Assembly: GCF_024464655.1 (NCBI RefSeq)
Contig: NZ_JANHAV010000006.1
Location: 172,761-236,760 of the forward strand
Direction: 5' to 3'
Length of the DNA: 64,000 bases
Source: Halobellus inordinatus
GTDB taxonomy: Archaea; Halobacteriota; Halobacteria; Halobacteriales; Haloferacaceae
The notes under the pieces were generated by a model, which was given only the letters and a program-made list of their open reading frames with translations, was not told the DNA's origin and ran no database searches. Position 1 is the first letter of the stretch. Each line of letters starts with the position of its first letter. This document shows positions 10,904 through 19,781 of the stretch, piece by piece. A program made the translations under genes and the position numbers.

Positions 10904-11320
10904 ATGTACGAACGCGCCTTCGACACCGACTGGGAGACGCTCTCGGGAGAGGGGGCCATCCGTCGGACGTACGCACTCGGCATCGCCGCGGAACTCGGCT
11001 ACCGGAACGCCGAGGAGCGCGAGCGAATCCGAGCGCTCGCGTCGAACGCCTACGAGCGGAGCGTCCTCGATCTGGCCTTCGAGGAAGGAAAACGCCAGGT
11101 GCAGGACGTCCGCCCACACCACGAGTCCGACGAGGACACCTGGGAGGCGCTCATCGAGAGCGCGGAGTCGCCGTCGCCGCCGCCGGAGTCGCTGACGGTC
11201 GAGGACCGCCCGGCGGAGATTCCCGACGCGGTCGATCGGCCGCCCCTGCTCGACGGCTTCGACGCGGGCGATCTCGAACGGCTCACATTCCCCTCGCTTC
11301 TCCGACGCGACGAGGAGTGA
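10904..11320 (+). CDS. Conserved small protein coupled to the KaiC-like ATPase
   Basis: 138 aa acidic protein, start ATG one base after the ATPase stop. The first 70 residues look helical ([20 protein letters not shown]); the C-terminal third is proline- and acid-rich and probably flexible. No known motif was recognised. The tight spacing argues that it is a partner or regulator of the ATPase. Confidence 0.7.
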   Translation: MYERAFDTDWETLSGEGAIRRTYALGIAAELGYRNAEERERIRALASNAYERSVLDLAFEEGKRQVQDVRPHHESDEDTWEALIESAESPSPPPESLTVEDRPAEIPDAVDRPPLLDGFDAGDLERLTFPSLLRRDEE

Positions 11321-11385
11321 TCGCGGGGGACGCCGCCGGGTGTCCGCGGGGCGAAGTTCTTGACGCTCGGGTCCCAACCGTCGGT

Positions 11386-11793
11386 ATGGCGAACGACGCA
11401 ACCGAGGACCTTCCGGAATCGGACGCCGAGTGGCGCGACCGTCTCACGGACGAAGAGTACGAGATTCTGCGCGAGCGCGGGACCGAACCGAAATTCAGCG
11501 GCGAGTATCTCGACCGCGACGACGACGGGACGTACCGTTGTGCTGGCTGTGGCGCCGCCCTCTTCGATAGCGAGACCAAGTATCACTCCGGCTCCGGCTG
11601 GCCGGCGTTCTTCGACGCCGCCGAAGGTGCGATCGAGACGCGAACGGACACGCGACACGGGATGCGTCGCGTCGAGGTGCTGTGTCGCAACTGCGGCGGC
11701 CACCTGGGGCACGTCTTCGAGGACGGCCCGGAGCCGACCGGCAAGCGTTACTGCATCAACTCGGCCGCACTCGATTTCGACCCCGAGGAGTAA
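11386..11793 (+). CDS. msrB: Peptide-methionine (R)-S-oxide reductase
   Basis: 135 aa MsrB, which repairs methionine-R-sulfoxide in proteins. Two zinc-binding CxxC pairs are present ([11 protein letters not shown] and [13 protein letters not shown]), the substrate site is [10 protein letters not shown], and the catalytic cysteine lies in [11 protein letters not shown]. The ATG at 11386 gives [16 protein letters not shown]; an upstream in-frame start is less likely. Its 3' end is followed 18 bases later by a palindromic repeat. Confidence 0.95.
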   Translation: MANDATEDLPESDAEWRDRLTDEEYEILRERGTEPKFSGEYLDRDDDGTYRCAGCGAALFDSETKYHSGSGWPAFFDAAEGAIETRTDTRHGMRRVEVLCRNCGGHLGHVFEDGPEPTGKRYCINSAALDFDPEE

Positions 11794-11811
11794 CCCGCGG
11801 CGCGATGGTCC

Positions 11812-11892
11812 ATACTGTCGGACAGCAGTGCGTGAGTGATATTGGCACCTACGGGGTGCCGATACGCGTCACAGAGTTCTGTCCGACAGTAT
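11812..11892. repeat. 81-bp palindromic element, family B copy 1
   Basis: Terminal inverted repeats ATACTGTCGGACAG and CTGTCCGACAGTAT are perfect over 14 bases. A central GGCACC/GGTGCC hairpin (11844-11860) is centred exactly on the element midpoint, so the whole unit can fold into one stem. The right end overlaps the TGA stop of the leftward stress-protein gene, and the element fills the convergent gap after msrB. It may be a MITE, a two-way terminator, or a MITE used as one. A same-length copy lies at 23155-23235. Confidence 0.85.
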
Positions 11893-12326
11893 CACTCGTC
11901 GGCGGCGAGGTTCGTCGTCAGGACGGGGACCGCCGACCGCGCGACGACATTCTGGGAGACGCTTCCCATCAGATTGTTCGTGTAGTCGCCGCGGCGGGTG
12001 CCCATCGTGATGAGATCCGCGTCGACTTCGTCGGCGTACGCCAGAATCTCGTCGGCGGGGTCGCCCTGCCGGATCGCGGTCGTGACCTCGATCCCCGCCT
12101 CGTGGAGCCGGGTCGCCGCGCGGTCGGTCGCCGCCTCGCCTTCGCCTTCTAACTCCACGAGCACGTCAGTCTTCATATCGTCTTGGAGCGTCAGGAACGC
12201 GCGGTCGTCGATGACGTAGAGAATGTACACCTCGGCGTCGCGTCGCCCGGCGATGTCGGCTGCGGTCTCGACGACCGCGTCCATCGACTCAGTCCCGTCC
12301 GTCGGCAGCAAGATTCGCTCGAACAT
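11892..12326 (-). CDS. UspA-type universal stress protein
   Basis: 144 aa single Usp domain. The opening MFERILLPTDGTESMDAVVE and the ATP-binding-type loop MGTRRGDYTNNLMGSVSQNV are characteristic; the family binds nucleotides and accumulates under stress. ATG 12326. Its stop codon lies inside the right end of palindrome B1, so the terminal base of the repeat is part of the gene. Confidence 0.93.
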   Translation of the reverse strand: MFERILLPTDGTESMDAVVETAADIAGRRDAEVYILYVIDDRAFLTLQDDMKTDVLVELEGEGEAATDRAATRLHEAGIEVTTAIRQGDPADEILAYADEVDADLITMGTRRGDYTNNLMGSVSQNVVARSAVPVLTTNLAADE

Positions 12327-12505
12327 ATGGCTCTATCGGAGGTATCATCTGCGGCACCCTATATCCTCCTTTCTCGTTCCGCACGAACCGGAACTATTGT
12401 GGGGTTCGGGCTGCCGTTGCCCCGGTGCGCTCGGGGCGGCCCGAGTGAGCCCCGAGACGGGAACAGCCGCGGCGTTGAAGGCGCCCCCGTCCATTCATAG
12501 AGGTG

Positions 12506-14089
12506 ATGGAATCGCGGTTATACCCAGAGCGACTGCCGACGCGGCCCGAAACGGCCGTCTTCGTCTCCGGCGTGACGAGTATGGGGCTGGAGATTCTGGC
12601 GGGGCGGATCCTCGCACCCGAGTTCGGCAACAGCATCTACACCTGGGGTGGGATCATCGGCGTCTTCCTCGCGGCGCTCAGTCTGGGCTACCACCGCGGC
12701 GGGAAGCGCGCGGCGACGAACGCCTCTCACTCGCGGCTGGTCGCCGTCTTCCTCGTGACGGCACTCTACGTCGCTGGCGTGGTCTTGCTCGGCGACCTCG
12801 TCGTCCGGTCCACCGGCGTCCTCCCGCTTCCCAGCGAGTTCGCGTCGCTCCCGGCGATCACGCTCCTCTTCGGACCGCCGACGTATCTCTTGGGATACGT
12901 GAGCCCCTACGCCGCGGAACTGGCAGGCGGCGACGTCGGCGCGACCGCGGGCCACGTCTACGCCGTCGGTACCGTCGGGAGCATCGTCGGCGCGTTCGCG
13001 ACGACGTATCTCCTCGTGCCGCTGCTCTCGGTGCCGCAGATCGGCCTCGTGTTGGGACTCTCGGCCGTCGTCGCCGCGGTCGTCGTCGCCGCGCCCGGAC
13101 TCACTGGAACGTCCGGCCTCCGCGTCGGGGTCGTCGCGCTCGCACTCGTCGCAGCGGCCGCGACCGGTGGCGTCGGTCCGAGCGTCGCCGGCGACGCCGT
13201 CTACAGCACCCAGACCCCCTATCAGGAACTCCGCGTCGTCGACCGCGGCGACACGCGGACGCTCTATCTCGACGGCCAACCCCACAGCGCGATGGACCTC
13301 GACGACCCGACGCGACACGTCTTCGATTACACCCGGTACTTCCACGCGCCGCTTTTGCTCACCGACGACGTCGACCGCGTGCTGTTCGTCGGCGGCGGCG
13401 GGTTCACGGGCCCGCGGATCTTTCACGAGACGTATCCGAACGTGACCGTCGATGTCGTCGAACTGGATCCTGCCGTCGTCGACGCCGCCGATCGGTACTT
13501 CGGCATCCCCGACTCGCCACGGATGAACGTCCACACCGGCGGTGGCCGGCAGTTCCTCGAAGAAACGAACCGCACCTACGACCTGATCGTCCTCGACGCC
13601 TACCGGAAGGACTCGGTGCCGTTTCAACTGACGACGGTCGAGTTTATGGGCCTCGCGTCGGACCGACTCGACGAGGACGGCGTCCTCCTCGCGAACCTCA
13701 TCTCCGCGCCCAGCGGTCCGGCCTCAGAGTTCTACCGCGCTGAGTACAAGACGATGCAGCAAGTCTTCCCGCACGTCTACAGTTTCCCGACCGCGGGCGG
13801 TCCGGTCGTCCAGAACATCGAGATGGTGGCGACCAAGTCGGACTCACTCGTCACGCGCGAGGAGCTCCAGGCACGGAACGAGCGCCGTGACATCGGCGTC
13901 GATCTCGCGCCCGAACTCGCCTCCTACCGGCGGGACGAACCGACCGACGACGTGCCCGTGCTCAGAGACGACCGAGCCCCGGTCGACAGCCTGCTCGACG
14001 GGATGGTCGGACAGCGCTACGTGCGCGTTCGCGCGAACGCGTCGGAAAATACGTCGGACACGAGGTCGCCTGCGACCACGGCGGACTGA
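12506..14089 (+). CDS. Spermidine synthase-like methyltransferase-fold protein fused to a membrane domain
   Basis: 527 aa. The first 230 residues hold about six hydrophobic segments (for example AVFVSGVTSMGLEILAGRIL and GTVGSIVGAFATTYLLVPLL), and the rest is a Rossmann domain of the spermidine-synthase type (RVLFVGGGGFTGPRIF, VDVVELDPAVVDAA, YDLIVLDAYRKDSVP). Such fused proteins are common in haloarchaea and many do not make polyamines; a soluble partner activity at the membrane is possible. The ATG at 12506 is used; a GTG lies one codon upstream. Its stop codon directly abuts palindrome A1. Confidence 0.85.
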   Translation: MESRLYPERLPTRPETAVFVSGVTSMGLEILAGRILAPEFGNSIYTWGGIIGVFLAALSLGYHRGGKRAATNASHSRLVAVFLVTALYVAGVVLLGDLVVRSTGVLPLPSEFASLPAITLLFGPPTYLLGYVSPYAAELAGGDVGATAGHVYAVGTVGSIVGAFATTYLLVPLLSVPQIGLVLGLSAVVAAVVVAAPGLTGTSGLRVGVVALALVAAAATGGVGPSVAGDAVYSTQTPYQELRVVDRGDTRTLYLDGQPHSAMDLDDPTRHVFDYTRYFHAPLLLTDDVDRVLFVGGGGFTGPRIFHETYPNVTVDVVELDPAVVDAADRYFGIPDSPRMNVHTGGGRQFLEETNRTYDLIVLDAYRKDSVPFQLTTVEFMGLASDRLDEDGVLLANLISAPSGPASEFYRAEYKTMQQVFPHVYSFPTAGGPVVQNIEMVATKSDSLVTREELQARNERRDIGVDLAPELASYRRDEPTDDVPVLRDDRAPVDSLLDGMVGQRYVRVRANASENTSDTRSPATTAD

Positions 14090-14167
14090 TAGGGATTATC
14101 GTAACCGTTCGGAGATTCTCGCCGTATCGTCCGGCGAGAAATCTATGGAGACTTACGGTAGTCCCTA
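14090..14167. repeat. 78-bp palindromic element, family A copy 1
   Basis: Inverted ends TAGGGATTATCGTAA and TTACGGTAGTCCCTA match at 13 of 15 positions. A central TCTCGCCG/CGGCGAGA stem lies at the midpoint. It begins on the base after a TGA stop and is followed directly by another TGA, so TGA flanks it on both sides. It separates two convergent genes. A second copy at 23055-23132 has the same length and flanks. Confidence 0.85.
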
Positions 14168-14179
14168 TGACCGCCCGAA

Positions 14180-14935
14180 TCAGAACCCGAATCCGCCCCA
14201 GCGGATGTACACCATCACGGCGACGATGCTGAGTTGGAGAACGCCCTGAATCCCGGCCAGCTTCGCGTTCCGCATTCCGATGGCGCCGATGAGGTCGGCG
14301 TTCGGATTTTCGGAGGTCATCTCTAAGTACATCCGCGCTTCACCGGGGAGGATCACGCCGAACCCGAGGATCGTGAGCACGCTGACGATGGCCAGCGCGG
14401 CCAGAATCGCCGTACTCGGCATCGCGAACGTCCCGAGGTTCGCTACCAGGGAGGCGGCGCCGCCGCCGACGATGACGACGAAGAGCACCAGCCAGCGCCA
14501 GTCGGTGAAGGCGTCAAACTGAGAGCCGATGGCCAACAGCGCCGGCCCCATCGCGGCGATAGAGAAGATGCCGCCCCACGCGGCGAGACCGGGGAGCAGT
14601 CCCATTTCGCCCGCCAGAACCATCCCGCCGACGATCGTCGTGAACGCGAGCGTCGGCATCAGGAACGTCATCTTCGGCGTGAATCGCTGGAAGACCGCCG
14701 CCCGGGTGTCGATGTCGAGACCCCCCAAAACGGGACCGAGGATCATCGCCATAAACAGGTCGATGCCCGTCCAGAGCACGCCCGCCATCACGTGAACGTA
14801 CGTCAACTGCTGTGTCGTTCCGAACAGTACCGCCGCGACGAAGACCGCGAGCGGGACGACGACGGCCCCCGCCCCGAAGACCGGGTTCGCTCGGTTGGCC
14901 ATCCCCTGAATCGTGTTTGAGACACTTACGCTCAT
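14180..14935 (-). CDS. Multi-pass membrane protein, CopD-like
   Basis: 251 aa with about six to seven transmembrane segments. The VHVMAGVLWTGIDLFMA segment, with a histidine next to a W-x-G pattern, resembles the CopD / haem-binding membrane protein group, and QRFTPKMTFLMPTLAFTTI continues that similarity. Function is not settled: metal handling or electron transfer are the main options. ATG 14935 gives MSVSVSNTIQGMANRAN. Confidence 0.65.
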   Translation of the reverse strand: MSVSVSNTIQGMANRANPVFGAGAVVVPLAVFVAAVLFGTTQQLTYVHVMAGVLWTGIDLFMAMILGPVLGGLDIDTRAAVFQRFTPKMTFLMPTLAFTTIVGGMVLAGEMGLLPGLAAWGGIFSIAAMGPALLAIGSQFDAFTDWRWLVLFVVIVGGGAASLVANLGTFAMPSTAILAALAIVSVLTILGFGVILPGEARMYLEMTSENPNADLIGAIGMRNAKLAGIQGVLQLSIVAVMVYIRWGGFGF

Positions 14936-15150
14936 CGTCGGCACCGACTGGTTAGAACGCCAATATACTATCGGTTGTCGTGACTACTTGCCGTCATTTC
15001 TGTGAGGCGTCGGTCTCGACTGCCGAGCCAGCGGCTCGAACGTCTTTCAGTCGGTCACTCCAGCACTGGAGCTATCGGGTGTAGTACTTCGGAAAATCGC
15101 GGATCGTGCGTCGCCCTCGTTACCGCTGGACGGCGACAGCTAGAACCGGA

Positions 15151-15345
15151 TTAGACGCGGACGACGTTCGTCGCGCGGGGGCCCTTGGGGGCCTGTTCGA
15201 TCTCGAATTCGATTTCCGTACCTTCGGTGAGATCCTCGCCGCCGACGTCTTCCATGTGGAAGAACACGTCCTCGTCAGCGTCCTCTGTCTCGATGAAACC
15301 GTAACCGCCCGTGTCGTTGAAGAAGTCAACCGTACCGTTTGCCAT
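15151..15345 (-). CDS. cspA: Cold shock domain protein
   Basis: 64 aa cold-shock/OB-fold nucleic-acid chaperone. RNP1 is seen as GGYGFIET and RNP2 as DVFFHM. The protein is acidic, as in other haloarchaeal CspA. A GTATAC-type TATA element lies about 25 bases upstream of the ATG, so translation is probably leaderless. It is monocistronic. Confidence 0.96.
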   Translation of the reverse strand: MANGTVDFFNDTGGYGFIETEDADEDVFFHMEDVGGEDLTEGTEIEFEIEQAPKGPRATNVVRV

Positions 15346-15494
15346 TGCAAATAGACGGATGGCCGGTATACGGATAACACTTCTGTATTCGTTTTCAAAA
15401 TTCCGGGGGCAATTATACGAATATCTGATTAGTACAGAATTTGGTTAGCAACCGAGTGTACAGTCAGTTCCCGGGCAGATACAGACACAGTCCG

Positions 15495-15516
15495 TCGGAT
15501 CCCACGCGGGATCCGA
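15495..15516. repeat. 9-bp perfect hairpin between cspA and the TrkA-like gene
   Basis: TCGGATCCC and GGGATCCGA with a 4-base loop, 64 bases past the stop of the leftward TrkA-like gene. No T-run follows, so it is not a clear terminator. The rest of the 15,346-15,579 gap holds AT-rich promoter-like DNA for cspA and nothing else I can identify. Confidence 0.4.
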
Positions 15517-15579
15517 TCGATCACCCAATTTTTGCCCGAATCTGCGAGTCCTGACCGCGGCCCGCAGAGACTCCCGTCG

Positions 15580-16233
15580 CTATCCGCGCAGGAGATTCAT
15601 CACTTCGTCGACGACGTCGGGTTCGACGGCGACGACGTAGCGCTTGCCGGGTTCAAGCGTCGTGTCCGGGCGGGCGATGCGCTCACCTTCGTCGCCGGAG
15701 ACCACGAGCGTCCCCGCGGGGAAGCGGACTTCGGACAACGTCTTGCCGGCGGCCGGCGCGCCCTCCTCGACGCGGATCTGCATCACGTCGAGCGAGCCAG
15801 TCACGTCGGCGAGCGTCTGCACGTCGCTCCCGATGATCTCGTTGGCGGCCGTCCGCGCGCCGGCGTGTTCGGGGAAGACGACGGCGTCGACGAACTGCAG
15901 GTAGGCCTCGCCCGAGGCGTCCTCGATGCGCGTCACTGTTCGGACCTCTGGTGCGAGCTCTTGGGCCACCATACAGATGGCGAGGTTGAGTCCCGAGTCG
16001 CCGGTGAGTGCGGCGATGGCGTCGGCCTCCGAAAGGTCCGCCTGCGCGAGGATGTCGGGATCGGTCGCATCGCCTCGAATGACCGTCGCCACCCACTCGT
16101 CGGCGATGGCGTCGACGACAGTCTGGTCCGGTTCGATGATCGATACGTCGTGATCGCGGTTAGCGAGCAACTTTGCGGTCTGGAACCCGACGCGCCCGCC
16201 GCCCGCGATGACGATGTTACGTTTGCTTGTCAT
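15580..16233 (-). CDS. TrkA-like RCK potassium/transport regulator
   Basis: 217 aa with an N-terminal RCK-N Rossmann domain (IVIAGGGRVGFQTAKLLA, then VSIIEPD and VIRGDATDPDIL) and a C-terminal RCK-C domain ending in VVAVEPDVVDEVMNLLRG. TrkA proteins bind NAD(H) and gate transporters or channels at the membrane face. It starts two bases after the stop of the APC permease, so it most likely regulates that permease rather than a potassium pump. Confidence 0.9.
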   Translation of the reverse strand: MTSKRNIVIAGGGRVGFQTAKLLANRDHDVSIIEPDQTVVDAIADEWVATVIRGDATDPDILAQADLSEADAIAALTGDSGLNLAICMVAQELAPEVRTVTRIEDASGEAYLQFVDAVVFPEHAGARTAANEIIGSDVQTLADVTGSLDVMQIRVEEGAPAAGKTLSEVRFPAGTLVVSGDEGERIARPDTTLEPGKRYVVAVEPDVVDEVMNLLRG

Positions 16234-16235
16234 AG

Positions 16236-17690
16236 TTAGTCGTCCTCCGTAGTCGGCTCCGCAATCGACGATCGCTCGGCGTCAGCCTCCTGACGCGCTC
16301 GATACCACTTGAGTCCGTAGTACGCGATAGCGCCGAGCACGATCCAGCCCACGCTGAGAAGCAGCGCGAGCGGATCGGTCCGGACGAGATACACCACCAG
16401 AACCCCGGTCAGGATCAGATTCAATCCGATCCCCAACAGTGGCGGGATCGGATAGTAGGGGAGTTCGTAGGGGCGATTCATATCGGGACGCTCACGTCGC
16501 AGTTTGATCACGGCCCCGTTGACGACGACGAACGAGAGTAGGAAGAACAGACTCGACATATTGCCGGCGCTCTTGGTCGGCAGCGCGACGGACGCGAGCA
16601 TCACCACCGCACTCGCCACGATGGCGACGAACGGCGTCCCGTACCGGTGGTGCAACTGTCCGAAGGACGGCAGCAGTTGCCCCTCGCGACCCATCGAGAA
16701 CGCGACTCGTGAGGAGGCGATCACGACCGCGTTCAGCGCCGTCAGCGTCGAGAACACGGCCCCGAAGACGATGATCGCGCCGCCGTTTTTGATGATCGGC
16801 AGGCCGGTCGGCATAAACTCCGTCGCCGCCGCGGCGATGCCTGCCTCGCCGGCTTCAGCGAGCCCTTGCGCACCGAGCGTTCCGATCGCGACCGCGACCA
16901 CGGCCATATAGACTAGCACGGTCGCGGCCAGGCTGAGGAAGATCGCTTTTGGGATGTTCTCTCTGGGGTTTTTGACTTCCTCGGTGACGGTCGTGATGAG
17001 GTCGTACCCCTCGAAGGCGATGAACGTCAGCCCCATCGCCGGCAGGATGGCGAACGCGCCCGCAGCCTCCGGAAAGAGCGGCTGAAACTCCGCTCCCGAA
17101 AACATCGGCGAGGTCGCGCCGAACGCGACGAAGACGACGAGTATCGTGACCTTCGTCGCGGTGAAGATCGTCTCGACGCTCCCGCTGGCGGCCGTCGAGA
17201 CGGCGTTAAGCACTACGAACAGGACGACTGCCGTGAACGCCAGCACGAAGCCGATCGGGAGAGCCATATCGATGACTGGGAGGGCGAGTGCCCCGACCTC
17301 GCCCGGCGGCGGGACGATACCGTACACGTGCAGCAGTTCTAGGAAGTTGGGCGCGAACCCGAGCGCGTACAGGGCGCCCGCGATCATATACGCGAACCAG
17401 AGCATCCACCCCATCAGGAACGACGGGAGCGATTTGAACGTCTCCTTGACGAACGCGTAGCCGCCGCCGCTCTTCGGGATCGCACTCGCCAGTTCGGCGT
17501 ACGAGAGTCCCGTGAATGCCGTGACGACGCCGTTGAGGATGAAGACGAGGAGTGCGGCCGGCCCCGCGATTTCGGCTGCCAGCCCGGTCAGGACGAAGAT
17601 GCCTGCGCCGATCATCGCGCCCATCCCGATCATCGTGGCGTCGAGCAGACCGAGTTGGGCCTCGGGTGACCGCTCTTTGTGACTACTCAT
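16236..17690 (-). CDS. APC superfamily amino acid permease
   Basis: 484 aa, about 12 transmembrane helices. The first helix reads GMGAMIGAGIFVLTGLA, the substrate-binding unwound helix of the APC family, and FIAFEGYDLITTVTEEVKNP is the conserved helix 6 region. It probably takes up amino acids at the cytoplasmic membrane. ATG 17690 gives MSSHKERSPEAQLGLLDAT; upstream in-frame codons look like shadow sequence. First gene of a two-gene operon with the TrkA-like regulator. Confidence 0.9.
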   Translation of the reverse strand: MSSHKERSPEAQLGLLDATMIGMGAMIGAGIFVLTGLAAEIAGPAALLVFILNGVVTAFTGLSYAELASAIPKSGGGYAFVKETFKSLPSFLMGWMLWFAYMIAGALYALGFAPNFLELLHVYGIVPPPGEVGALALPVIDMALPIGFVLAFTAVVLFVVLNAVSTAASGSVETIFTATKVTILVVFVAFGATSPMFSGAEFQPLFPEAAGAFAILPAMGLTFIAFEGYDLITTVTEEVKNPRENIPKAIFLSLAATVLVYMAVVAVAIGTLGAQGLAEAGEAGIAAAATEFMPTGLPIIKNGGAIIVFGAVFSTLTALNAVVIASSRVAFSMGREGQLLPSFGQLHHRYGTPFVAIVASAVVMLASVALPTKSAGNMSSLFFLLSFVVVNGAVIKLRRERPDMNRPYELPYYPIPPLLGIGLNLILTGVLVVYLVRTDPLALLLSVGWIVLGAIAYYGLKWYRARQEADAERSSIAEPTTEDD

Positions 17691-17941
17691 TGCCTCGTCG
17701 TCTGCGTCCGTTCGGTCGCCACCGCTGCGTCGGCGGGGGTCGATTCGATCCTGCGCGCAACTGACGTCGTCGCGGGTCGCCGCCCGAACGGCCCTGCCGA
17801 CGCCCGGCGGCGATCGGCACCCACGTCGTCTCGGTACGCATACGCTCACAACAATTGCAAGCGTCCGGTTTTTAAGTACCGGTGCGGATGGCTGGCGGGA
17901 CGGCCCGACGCGCGAGCCGAATCAGCAGGAAAGCGCGACGC

Positions 17942-18772
17942 TCAGGCGATCACGAGCCACGCGAGAAGCACGGCGAGACCGCCGAGCGACGTGGAGGCGA
18001 CCGCGTGGATTCTGAGGCGGTCCAAGAGCGCGTGCGCGTCGCCCGTGACCGACAGCAGGTCGTGGATCTCGCTGCCGATCTCACACCGCGGGAGGAAGTC
18101 CATCGCGACGTGGAGGAAGACGCCGGCGGCGAATCCGAAGACGAGGCCGCGGATCGCACCGGCGGCGGGAAGCGCGATCATCGAGGAAGCGATACCGGCG
18201 ATACCGACGCCCGTCGCGGGAACCAGCAACACCGAGGCGTCGCGGTCGGCGCTCACGAGCCGCCTGGCGGCCGCGTAGCCGGCAGGACCTTTGTGCGAGA
18301 CGATCGACAGGCCGAGCAGCGGGCCGAGTTCCGGCATATTCCCGTAGATGATCCCGATGATCGCGCCGGCCGAGAAGGCGTGGGCGGTCAGTTCCGCGAC
18401 GGTCCGGTCCATCGGGAGATCCATATGCGCCAGTCGGTGCCCGATCGTGTGCGACCCGAACCCGGCCAGCAGGCCGAACGCGACGCCGAAACCACCCCAC
18501 TGTGGGTGTTGTCCGATCGCCTGCGGCACCAGGAACACCGCGGCGCTCGTCACCATCGCGCCCGCGGCGAGCCCGTAGCCCCACACGAGCACGCCCGCAC
18601 TGCCGTCTTTCGTCCGCACGCCCAGCGGTGCCGCAAGCGCCATCGCGAAGAACGCGACCCAGGAGATGCCGACGAGCTTTCCGCTCCCCGTCGTGCCGCC
18701 CGCGACAGCCAGTACAGACAGCGCGGCGAGCACGAGCGTCGCCAGAAGCCCCACCCGAGAGAATCGTCCCAT
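17942..18772 (-). CDS. ZIP family metal transporter
   Basis: 276 aa, about eight transmembrane segments. The paired metal-site helices appear as LTAHAFSAGAIIGIIYGNMPE and LGLSIVSHKGPAGYAAARR (each read across neighbouring helices), which matches ZIP helices 4 and 5. It would move zinc or another divalent metal into the cytoplasm. ATG 18772 was chosen; a GTG at 18808 lies about 26 bases after a TTATTAAAT box and is a real alternative that adds 12 residues. Confidence 0.8.
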   Translation of the reverse strand: MGRFSRVGLLATLVLAALSVLAVAGGTTGSGKLVGISWVAFFAMALAAPLGVRTKDGSAGVLVWGYGLAAGAMVTSAAVFLVPQAIGQHPQWGGFGVAFGLLAGFGSHTIGHRLAHMDLPMDRTVAELTAHAFSAGAIIGIIYGNMPELGPLLGLSIVSHKGPAGYAAARRLVSADRDASVLLVPATGVGIAGIASSMIALPAAGAIRGLVFGFAAGVFLHVAMDFLPRCEIGSEIHDLLSVTGDAHALLDRLRIHAVASTSLGGLAVLLAWLVIA

Positions 18773-18898
18773 AATATGAATCCGACCGTTTTGGTTAATA
18801 ACGCTCACGTTGATAACATAGGCAACGTATTTAATAAAATGGGGCTGGGTGTACGGTTCGACTCGCAGAATCGGTGACTGGCGATCGAGCGCAGGACG

Positions 18899-19645
18899 CT
18901 ATCGCGAGCGAGTTGCCCGCATCCAGGTCCTCAGATCGACGCGCTCGCCGTCGATCTCCGCCGGCGTCGCCTCGGTCGCGGCCCAGACGAACATCTGGGC
19001 GACCTCGGTGGGGTCACGGCCACCCGGCGCGCTCAGGTCGGTGTCGACGAGGCGGGGGTCGACGACCGTCGCGGTCTGCTCGACGTCGACGGCCAACTGC
19101 CGGACTAACGACTCGACTGCCCCCTTGGAGACGGCATACGCACCCATTCCGGGGTCGTAGTCGACGGCGATGGCACCCGACGGGACGAGGAACCGCCCCT
19201 CGCTCGGCATTTGATCGAGCGCTTCCTTCGCCGTGGCGAAGACGCCGCGGAGATTCGTTCGGATGGTGTCGTCGAAGCGGTCGTACGGCTCCTCGTGGAT
19301 CGGTGCCTCACCGGACGCGGCGTGTTTGACGCCCGCGTTGGCGACGACGACGTCGATGCCGTCTCGTCCGCCGGTGTCGTCCGCAATGTCGATTAGATGC
19401 GCGACGTCGGACTCCTCGCGAACGTCCGCACGGACGCCTTCGACGGTGGCTGTTTCCGCAGCCGACCCGTTCTCGCTGGCCGTACTGGCCGCCTCTCTCG
19501 CGTCGGCGATAGCGTCGTCGAGCGCGTCGGCGTCGCGCGCACACCCGACGACTGCCGCTCCCTCCGCGGCAAACGCCGCGAGCAACGCGCGTCCGATGCC
19601 GCGACTGGCACCGGTGACGAGAACTGTCGCGTCGGTGAGGTCCAT
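18899..19645 (-). CDS. Short-chain dehydrogenase/reductase
   Basis: 248 aa SDR. The cofactor loop is VTGASRGIGRAL, the NAG motif VVVANAG, and the catalytic Ser-Tyr-Lys set is PSGAI...YAVSKGAV. It uses NAD(P)H for an unknown alcohol or ketone. It is divergent from crtD and shares its promoter region, but nothing else links it to carotenoid synthesis. Confidence 0.9.
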   Translation of the reverse strand: MDLTDATVLVTGASRGIGRALLAAFAAEGAAVVGCARDADALDDAIADAREAASTASENGSAAETATVEGVRADVREESDVAHLIDIADDTGGRDGIDVVVANAGVKHAASGEAPIHEEPYDRFDDTIRTNLRGVFATAKEALDQMPSEGRFLVPSGAIAVDYDPGMGAYAVSKGAVESLVRQLAVDVEQTATVVDPRLVDTDLSAPGGRDPTEVAQMFVWAATEATPAEIDGERVDLRTWMRATRSR

Positions 19646-19750
19646 ATCTCGATGTGGCGCCGATCGCAGGTAAAGATACTCGCCGCTTGGCGACGGTCTC
19701 GCCACGCGACCCGCGACAAACGCGCGACGACGGCGTCACACGGTCATTCG

Positions 19751-19759
19751 ATTTATACT
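19751..19759 (+). promoter_or_regulatory. TATA box of the bacterioruberin operon
   Basis: ATTTATACT lies 23-31 bases ahead of the crtD ATG, the spacing expected for a leaderless or near-leaderless transcript. Confidence 0.55.
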
Positions 19760-19781
19760 TTCCACGCTCTAAGTCGACCCT